Shown one piece after another: positions 15,273 through 20,335 of a stretch of 20,335 bases of DNA. Origin of the DNA: JAFGQJ01 sp964588525 (GTDB taxonomy: Bacteria; Spirochaetota; Spirochaetia; SZUA-6; DRHE01); NCBI GenBank assembly GCA_964588525.1, contig CAZPQC010000070.1, positions 1 through 20,335 on the forward strand, written 5' to 3'. Each line of letters begins with the position of its first letter. Positions within the stretch are counted from its first letter, which is position 1. The position numbers and the translations under genes were made by a program. The notes under the pieces were generated by a model. The model had not been told where the DNA came from. It did not search any database and worked only from the letters and a program-made list of their open reading frames with translations.

Positions 15273-16472
15273 CTACTCCTTGGAACAGATCGTCGTGACC
15301 ACGTTATTGCCGAAGCCCCCGAAGTTCACCGCCATGCCGTGCTTCGGATTGCCCACCTGCCGCCCCTCTTCGGCTTCTCCCCGCAGCTGCTTGACCAGCT
15401 CGAACACCTGGGATACTCCGGTTGCTCCTAGGGGATGCCCTTTGGCCTTCAACCCCCCGGAAGTGTTGATCGGCAGCTTACCGTCGATACGGGTCAGCCC
15501 CTGCACCACAGCTTCCCGGGCTCTACCCTTCTTGAAGAAGCCCACCTCTTCGCTGATGGCCAGCTCCAGGATCACAAAGGCGTCGTGCAGCTCGGCGAAG
15601 GAAATGTCTTTGGGGCCGAGCCCGGCCATCTTGTAAGCCCGCTCGGCGCTCAATGCCACCGCCTTCAGCTCCAGGGGATCTTTGCGGTGATGGATACAGT
15701 GGGTGTCCGTGGCCGCTCCGATGCCCTGAATCAGTATGGGCGGCTTCTTCTTGAAGTGCTTCATCTTGGCTGAATCCAGGGCGCAGAGGACCAGGGAAGC
15801 CGCCCCGTCACTGACAGGGCACATGTTGTACAGCCTCAAAGGGTCGGCGATCAGGTTGTTGACCACGTTGGCATCAGGGCTTCCGTAGATCCCCTCGAGG
15901 GTGCAGGTGTAGGGCACGTGGGCGTATGGATTTTTGATCCCGTTGTCGTGATCCTTCACCGCCACCATGGCCAGCTCCTCCTCGGTCAGCCCGTAACGCT
16001 CCATGTACAGCCGGGTGAACATGGCTGCGAAGGCCGGCAGGGTCAGCCCGTAGTTGTACTCAGCTTCCGGATGAAGCAGGGTGGCCACAAAATCCGTGGC
16101 CTTCCAACCCGTCACCGCGCGCATCACCTCGCCGCCGGTAACCATCACCACGTCAGCCATCCCGGAGGCTATGGCCGTATAACCGCACTTCAGGGCGCTG
16201 GCGCCGCTGGCCGGCCCATTCTCGACCGTTTCGGCCATGGCCGGTTCCAGGTCGATGCGGCTGACCAGGGAAGAAGCGATCGCGGTTTGATGGTTGAGCA
16301 ACCCCGCTCCCACATTAGCCACAAACACCTGATCGATGATCTTACGCTCCTTGCGGATATCAGCGTCATCTAGTGCGTCCGCCGAGGCGAAGCTCATGAT
16401 ATCCACCAGATCGAACTCGCTCAGGTTCCCAAACACCGTATGTCCGATCCCGACAATCCCTACTTTTCTCAT
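15273..16472 (-). CDS. Thiolase-like protein of the SCP-x/lipid-transfer class, catalytic Cys missing
   Basis: The protein has 399 aa. The fold is clear from VFVANVGAG, SDGAASLVLCALD, FAELHDAFV with H296, and GGLKAKGHPLGATG with H346. The nucleophile motif, normally VENACASG, reads VENGPASG at 83-90. Pro87 therefore sits where the acyl-accepting Cys should be, and the second thiolase Cys near the C-terminus is also absent (NFGGFGNN). Claisen thiolysis is unlikely. Cys-less relatives paired with DUF35 proteins, such as Ltp2 of steroid side-chain breakdown, act as retro-aldolases on CoA esters, and that is the best analogy. ATG follows GGAGG and overlaps the acetyltransferase stop (ATGA). The open frame upstream of 16472 overlaps that gene and is not used. 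Confidence 0.88.
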   Translation of the reverse strand: MRKVGIVGIGHTVFGNLSEFDLVDIMSFASADALDDADIRKERKIIDQVFVANVGAGLLNHQTAIASSLVSRIDLEPAMAETVENGPASGASALKCGYTAIASGMADVVMVTGGEVMRAVTGWKATDFVATLLHPEAEYNYGLTLPAFAAMFTRLYMERYGLTEEELAMVAVKDHDNGIKNPYAHVPYTCTLEGIYGSPDANVVNNLIADPLRLYNMCPVSDGAASLVLCALDSAKMKHFKKKPPILIQGIGAATDTHCIHHRKDPLELKAVALSAERAYKMAGLGPKDISFAELHDAFVILELAISEEVGFFKKGRAREAVVQGLTRIDGKLPINTSGGLKAKGHPLGATGVSQVFELVKQLRGEAEEGRQVGNPKHGMAVNFGGFGNNVVTTICSKE

Positions 16473-17179
16473 GACCCCCTCCTCTTCTGCCCACCGCGCC
16501 GGTAGCGCTGCAGCTGCGGGTACTCCTTCGGCACCCTCAAGCACTCCGCCGTGGCCAGCAGCTCCGGCGGCACCGGCCGCACTCCTGTCACCTTCTCGTC
16601 CCGGACCCGGTTGTAGATCTCCTTGGTCAGGACGTAGGTGGGCACCCCACCGAGCTCGTGGTGGGTCTCGGGATAGCGGTCGTAGGCGTTCTCCAGGCCG
16701 TACTCGATCATCCAGCGCCTGAAGCCTATAGGGCTCTCGGCCACGATCCACACTTCCTCCTGGTTGAGAAACTCCAGGTGGTGCTCCATCTTGGCTGCGA
16801 ACAGCTGGGCTCCTACCCTCAAGCCCCTCTTGATAGTCAGGGTGTGCAGGCTCATGCCTACCTTCTCATCCACGCAGCGGCTGGTCACGATCCCGGCGAT
16901 CTCCCCGTCTATGGCCCCCACGATGACGAACTCGTTGGCCACACGGTAGCGGTACCAGCCCAGAATCTCCGAATACATACGCACCGCCACGATGTCGTAG
17001 AAATCATCCGGCACCCCGATCAGGGGGAAAATCGTCTCCAGCAGCACCCCCGCTTCCTCGCGACTGACCTCCCGGCACACCATTTTCTCTCCGCTGGCCA
17101 GGGTGATGACCTTGGCCGGATAGGGCGCCAGGCCCATCTCCGGCGGCCTGAGCTTCTTCTCCAACTCATCAACGATCAT
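16469..17179 (-). CDS. GNAT-family N-acetyltransferase-like protein
   Basis: The protein has 236 aa. The central part has a GNAT core: strands FVIVGAIDGEIAGIV and SLHTLTIKR, then RGLRVGAQL at 118-126, which matches the acetyl-CoA pyrophosphate loop (Q/R-x-x-G-x-G/A). A W-rich strand (VWIVAESP) and a FRRWMIEYGLENAY helix follow, as at the end of GNAT folds. The first 40 residues and the basic last 45 residues are extra. The acceptor is unknown. Placed between the cyclase-type hydrolase and the CoA-binding pair, it may acylate a pathway intermediate. ATG follows AAGGAG; the gene starts 12 nt after the hydrolase stop. Confidence 0.75.
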   Translation of the reverse strand: MIVDELEKKLRPPEMGLAPYPAKVITLASGEKMVCREVSREEAGVLLETIFPLIGVPDDFYDIVAVRMYSEILGWYRYRVANEFVIVGAIDGEIAGIVTSRCVDEKVGMSLHTLTIKRGLRVGAQLFAAKMEHHLEFLNQEEVWIVAESPIGFRRWMIEYGLENAYDRYPETHHELGGVPTYVLTKEIYNRVRDEKVTGVRPVPPELLATAECLRVPKEYPQLQRYRRGGQKRRGS

Positions 17180-17191
17180 AATCTTCGCTCC

Positions 17192-18064
17192 TTATTTCTT
17201 CCGGGCCTCTTCGTGCAGCCAAGGGTTCAGAGCCCCGGCCACATCTCCGAAGCGGGTCGGCTTGGCTTTCTTCTTTTTCGCCATCAACTCTTCGTAGCGA
17301 TCCTCTTCCACCATGGCCACCAGACGGGAGATGCAGGACTCGCCATCCACGAACCTCCAGGGAAAGCAGCCTATGGTCACCCTCTGGTTCAGAAGCAGGT
17401 CGATATCCCCCCCGGCGCATTCAACATGGATGATTCCATGATCAAACATCTCCAGATGCATGAGCTGGTACTTGTCGGGGGTGAAGTATTCAGCCAGGCT
17501 CATGCCGAACTTCTTCTTGAAGAAGGCGTCCGCCTCCTCGGCCTGGCGGGGCATCCAATTGCGGATGATGGTATTCATTGGATGATCGGCGCTGCCGCAG
17601 TCCACTCCGATCCAGCGGATCTTCCTTTTCTTGGCCCAGTCGGCAAACTCCCGGTCCGGCCCCGGATGCATGACCATGTAGCGCACCTCGTTGGCGGTGG
17701 GTTGATCCCAGCCGTAGTGGTGGTAGCCGGTGTGGATGAGCAGGATATCTCCTTCCTTTACTTCTACGCGTTCTTCCACCTGCTTAGAGGTGTACACATC
17801 GTAGTCCTCCGTGCAGTCGGAAAGATCCACCACCACCCCTTCATGGACCAGGAAATCCAGATCCAGCGAGGCGATGTCCTTCCCCGGGGTGTAGAAGTGG
17901 ATCTCCCCGTCCAGATGGGTGCCTACGTGGTTGGAATGGGTGATCAGCTGGCCGTTGGCGCCGTTGGGAGCGAGGCGCTTGAAATACTTGATCTGCAGCG
18001 GCTCGTAGGTCGGCCAGGGCGGCGTGTGGATCCCGAAGGGGATCGTCAGGTCGATAAATTTCAT
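17192..18064 (-). CDS. Cyclase-family metal-dependent hydrolase (kynurenine formamidase/isatin hydrolase-like)
   Basis: The protein has 290 aa. The metal site signature HxGTHxDxxxH is intact as H46, H50, D52 and H56 (HVGTHLDGEIH). A second conserved block, IHTGYHHY near 110-117, and the C-terminal FPWRFVDGESCISRLVAM also match the family. Members hydrolyse amide or lactam bonds of aryl formamides, isatin and similar rings with Zn or Mn, in the cytosol. The C-terminal 30 residues are basic and may be an extension. The substrate here is unknown; the neighbours make a ureide, imide or cyclic amide plausible. ATG follows AAGGAG at 6 nt, 24 nt after the DUF1116 gene. Confidence 0.87.
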   Translation of the reverse strand: MKFIDLTIPFGIHTPPWPTYEPLQIKYFKRLAPNGANGQLITHSNHVGTHLDGEIHFYTPGKDIASLDLDFLVHEGVVVDLSDCTEDYDVYTSKQVEERVEVKEGDILLIHTGYHHYGWDQPTANEVRYMVMHPGPDREFADWAKKRKIRWIGVDCGSADHPMNTIIRNWMPRQAEEADAFFKKKFGMSLAEYFTPDKYQLMHLEMFDHGIIHVECAGGDIDLLLNQRVTIGCFPWRFVDGESCISRLVAMVEEDRYEELMAKKKKAKPTRFGDVAGALNPWLHEEARKK

Positions 18065-18088
18065 GGCTTTCTCCTTGTTATAGATGTT

Positions 18089-19336
18089 TTACTCTCCATA
18101 TTTTTCTACAAAGGCCTCCAGGGCATCGTGGAAGCACTTCTCCGGGGGCTTCACCAGCCCCGCTCCCACCATACCGATTCCCGGCTCTTTGTGGGCGATC
18201 CCCGTGTTGATGGCTGGAAGGATCCCCGTCTCCACCACCTTTATCACGTCGATGGCTGTGGGGGTCCCGCGAAAATCCAGCGTGGGGATCCGGTAGGTGT
18301 CATTCTCCGCGACCGTGATCTCGTACATGGCCTGGGTGAAGTTCAGTGCGTCTCTGGGGCTTCCACCGACAAACTTGACAATGGCCGGAGCTCCAGCCAT
18401 GGCGAAGCCGCCGATGCCGGCGGTTTCGGTGATGACCGAATCGCCGATGTCCGGAGCCGCATCCTCGGCGGAGAAACCGGGCAGGTACAGGCCCTCCACC
18501 ATGGTAGCCGGGGCTGTGAACCAGCGCTCTCCCAATCCCGAAACCCGGATCCCGAAGTCCGTTCCGTTCCGAGCCATGGTGTAAATCACCGAGCTTCCCT
18601 CTATGCCCGCTGCTGCATCGGCGGTGCATTTGCAGGCGGGCATGGACAGATTGAGGAAGAAGTGGTCGTTGCCGTGCATGAAGGAAAAGACTCTAGCGAT
18701 CTTCTCCCGGGGTTCATCGAGCATCACCAGGTAAGGAGCCAGCTCCCGGATGAACAGGGAAGTGCCGGCCCGGTTGCGGTTGTGCCCCTCATCCCCCATC
18801 TGCAGGGCCTGAGAGATCAGGCTCTTCAGGTCGATCTCTCCGTGCCGCCTCAGGGCCTCACCTAGGATTGGCGCCAGATCGCCTGCCATCCACTTCAGCT
18901 TTTCAATGACTTCTGCCGAAAAAGCGCCGTAGCGCAAGACCTTTCCCAGCCCCTCGTTCAGGGTACAGTAGGCGCGGTTGCCGAAGGTCTTGTTCTCCAT
19001 CACCCAGACCGGCATGCTCCAGGTGACAACACCGGCCATAGGCCCGACGGCGGAGTGGTGGTGGCAGGGCTCGAAGATGATGTCCCCAGAAGCGGCCAGA
19101 TCCTCCGCCTCTTCGCGATTTCGGGCGAGATCTTCGAGGATCAGTCCGCCGATAACAGCTCCGCGCATGGGCCCGCACATCCGCTGCCAGCTCACGGGGG
19201 GACCGGCGTGCAGCACCGTCTTCTTCTCCAGCCCCGGAACGACCTCCCCGGCCGTGGATATATCCACCAGTACCGGCTTGCTGCGCAGCATGCGGGAGGC
19301 TGCTTCCAGATTCGCTTTTTCTATATCCACTTTCAT
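18089..19336 (-). CDS. YlbE/AllG-like DUF1116 protein, putative carbamoyltransferase subunit
   Basis: The protein has 415 aa, nearly the length of E. coli YlbE (about 419 aa), and shares long recognisable blocks with it: HAGPP at 43-47, GPMRGA, CHHHSAVGPM at 91-100, GNRAYCTLNEG, VSGLGERWFTAP, and TGIAHKEPGIGMVGAG near the C-terminus. In E. coli this protein is encoded next to fdrA, and the fdrA-ylbE-ylbF products (AllFGH) have been assigned to oxamate carbamoyltransferase in anaerobic allantoin use. Here the gene follows an FdrA-like gene and a 64-aa gene. The ylbF-like third component is not seen in the window and could lie beyond the edge. The ATG at 19336 has AAGGG about 9 nt upstream. Family assignment is firm; the substrate is inferred. 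Confidence 0.85.
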   Translation of the reverse strand: MKVDIEKANLEAASRMLRSKPVLVDISTAGEVVPGLEKKTVLHAGPPVSWQRMCGPMRGAVIGGLILEDLARNREEAEDLAASGDIIFEPCHHHSAVGPMAGVVTWSMPVWVMENKTFGNRAYCTLNEGLGKVLRYGAFSAEVIEKLKWMAGDLAPILGEALRRHGEIDLKSLISQALQMGDEGHNRNRAGTSLFIRELAPYLVMLDEPREKIARVFSFMHGNDHFFLNLSMPACKCTADAAAGIEGSSVIYTMARNGTDFGIRVSGLGERWFTAPATMVEGLYLPGFSAEDAAPDIGDSVITETAGIGGFAMAGAPAIVKFVGGSPRDALNFTQAMYEITVAENDTYRIPTLDFRGTPTAIDVIKVVETGILPAINTGIAHKEPGIGMVGAGLVKPPEKCFHDALEAFVEKYGE

Positions 19337-19382
19337 GACCAGGACCCTTTCTTTTCCACCCCGGTGTAGCGCAGGCGTACTG

Positions 19383-19577
19383 CTAGCGCCCCAGCCTTTT
19401 CAGCAGAGAGGAGAGCTTCTCGTTTCCCCCCGCCGGGGGCCGCCAGTCCATCGGGAGTACTCTACCCCCTTCTTTTTTCAAGGTATCGGCGAAGACCTCC
19501 AGACCCATGTTGATGACTATCAAATCCCTGCTGAAAAGCTCGGTTATCTTTTCCACGTTCATATTCTTCGTGCTCAT
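19383..19577 (-). CDS. Small FdrA-associated protein (64 aa)
   Basis: The protein runs MSTKNMNVEKITELF to KLSSLLKRLGR. Its core, INMGLEVFADTLK and MDWRPPAGG, resembles a conserved NxGLxxF...VDWxPPAGG block that I recall from FdrA/DUF1116-type proteins, where it may be fused to a larger chain. The ATG at 19575-19577 overlaps the FdrA stop (ATGA) and GGGAGG lies just upstream, so the two are translationally coupled. No membrane segment or signal is seen. The frame extends upstream, but that part overlaps fdrA. It is likely a structural subunit or split domain of the FdrA/AllG complex. Confidence 0.7.
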   Translation of the reverse strand: MSTKNMNVEKITELFSRDLIVINMGLEVFADTLKKEGGRVLPMDWRPPAGGNEKLSSLLKRLGR

Positions 19578-20335
19578 GAGCCTCCCCCCTTCTGGATGAT
19601 ACGCAGGGCCAGCAACGCGGCCTGATAGTTGGAAGGCATCACGATGCACCCCGCGGATTCCAGCTTTTCCCTCTGCTCCTGCAGGTCCTGGAGGTCCGCT
19701 TCGGTGCCCGTGACCGAGGCCGCGACTGCAAGGTAGCCTCCTCGCTGCTTCGCCTTCTCCTTAGCCCGGACGATGCTGTCCCTCATCGCACCGGCAGGAT
19801 CGGGATGGGAGCCGTAACCCAATACGCAATCCAGAAGCAGGACCGCCACCTCCGAGTCCTCCATCTCCTTTCTCAGTCTATCCACCCTGATGGTGGGATC
19901 GATCATGGGGTGAGGCCTGCCCTGGGTAAATAGGTCGTCCCCGAGGTCGACGATGGTGTGCTCCTTGGAGCGTTGGGGGTCCGGCAGGAGCAGCTCAGGC
20001 TTGGTCTGGATGTTGGAATAAACCCCGCCGATCTCTCTCTCGAAGAGGATGAGTGCTTCGTCGGCCAGGGTCCCCCCCGTGAACAGGCCGCGGAGATATT
20101 TTTGGCGGCCGGACATCCCGGCGACCTCCTGCTCCACCAGCCGCTTCACTTCCGCTTCCGCCAGCGTAAAGGTCCTGGGCCGATAGGAGCGGCCCTGCAA
20201 AAGTGCAACCGCCATACCCGCCGCCTCCTCCAGGTTGCCGGCGTACAGAACCCGACCCGTTGACTGGCTTGAAGAGCCGGCGCCCGCAAGCCCTATGAAA
20301 TGAACGACACAGGGTTTTCCTGTCTCTTCTAGCCT
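19574..20335 (-). CDS. fdrA: FdrA-like acyl-CoA synthetase-fold protein, C-terminal part, cut by window edge
   Basis: The frame is open to the window end, so at least 253 aa belong to the gene and its start lies outside. Visible segments fit FdrA, which resembles succinyl-CoA synthetase alpha chains: KPCVVHFIG at the left end, RVLYAGNLEEAA, YLRGLFTGGTL with DEALI, VDLGDDLFTQGRPHPMIDP, and AVLLLDCVLGYGSHPDPAG. The chain ends soon after SAGCIVMPSN, with a short tail. E. coli FdrA is the proposed catalytic partner of YlbE in oxamate carbamoyl transfer. It is the first gene seen of the operon running left to 14859. An ATG at 20213-20215 is internal and not a start, because homologous sequence continues before it. 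Confidence 0.85.
   Translation of the reverse strand, partial: RLEETGKPCVVHFIGLAGAGSSSQSTGRVLYAGNLEEAAGMAVALLQGRSYRPRTFTLAEAEVKRLVEQEVAGMSGRQKYLRGLFTGGTLADEALILFEREIGGVYSNIQTKPELLLPDPQRSKEHTIVDLGDDLFTQGRPHPMIDPTIRVDRLRKEMEDSEVAVLLLDCVLGYGSHPDPAGAMRDSIVRAKEKAKQRGGYLAVAASVTGTEADLQDLQEQREKLESAGCIVMPSNYQAALLALRIIQKGGGS

Noticed and set aside
16473..16751. A possible 93-residue N-terminal extension of the thiolase-like protein
   Set aside because: It overlaps the acetyltransferase gene, is Arg/Pro/Gly-rich and unlike thiolases. The ATG at 16472 has GGAGG and begins MRKVGIVGIG, a normal thiolase start.
16658..18865. A 735-codon open frame on the plus strand opposite the acetyltransferase, cyclase and DUF1116 genes
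   Set aside because: It spans three well-supported minus-strand genes and has shadow-like composition with repeated HHP/GDD stretches and no recognisable domain.

Overview
The window looks like a chromosomal nucleobase and nucleoside catabolism island from a moderately GC-rich, probably anaerobic or facultative bacterium. A tentative pointer to Spirochaetota is the binding protein at 8091-9095: its signal peptide is followed by a Gly-rich GGGKKEA run, a pattern I associate with spirochaete binding proteins. This is an inference from one trait and no rRNA or marker gene is present. Most genes have strong Shine-Dalgarno sequences, many overlap by 4 nt, and TTG or GTG starts are used four times.

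Layout, left to right. (1) 1-2834, minus strand: the reductive pyrimidine pathway, preT-preA-hydA (NAD-dependent dihydropyrimidine dehydrogenase, then dihydropyrimidinase cut by the window edge). (2) 3176-4384, plus strand: a cytosine-deaminase-family amidohydrolase with an unusual metal-site loop, behind a 340-nt leader that can fold. (3) 4425-9095, minus strand: a complete BMP-type nucleoside ABC importer (binding protein, a strong terminator or attenuator, double ATPase, two permeases). (4) 9240-12040, plus strand: a two-gene molybdenum hydroxylase of xanthine dehydrogenase type (Mo subunit and 2Fe-2S subunit, no FAD subunit). Near-consensus divergent promoters lie between parts 3 and 4. 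(5) 12081-14004, minus strand: a uridine-phosphorylase-like nucleoside phosphorylase overlapping a poorly characterised protein with phosphoribosyltransferase-like motifs. (6) 14119-14826, minus strand: a VapBC-type toxin-antitoxin pair whose promoter predicts a leaderless antitoxin mRNA. (7) 14859-20335, minus strand: a tight seven-gene operon of FdrA-like protein (cut by the edge), a 64-aa FdrA-associated protein, YlbE/AllG-like DUF1116 protein, cyclase-family metal hydrolase, GNAT acetyltransferase, a thiolase-like protein lacking the catalytic Cys, and a DUF35 zinc-ribbon/OB partner.

How the parts may work together: the importer brings in nucleosides, the phosphorylase releases bases, the deaminase and Mo hydroxylase adjust them, and PreTA plus dihydropyrimidinase open the pyrimidine ring. 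No beta-ureidopropionase is visible. The FdrA/AllG pair resembles proteins assigned to oxamate carbamoyltransferase in E. coli allantoin breakdown, so carbamoyl transfer with recovery of carbamoyl phosphate is an attractive but unproven way to finish ureide breakdown here. The operon in part 7 is the best candidate for an undescribed system. Within it the Cys-less thiolase/DUF35 pair recalls retro-aldolases more than thiolases.
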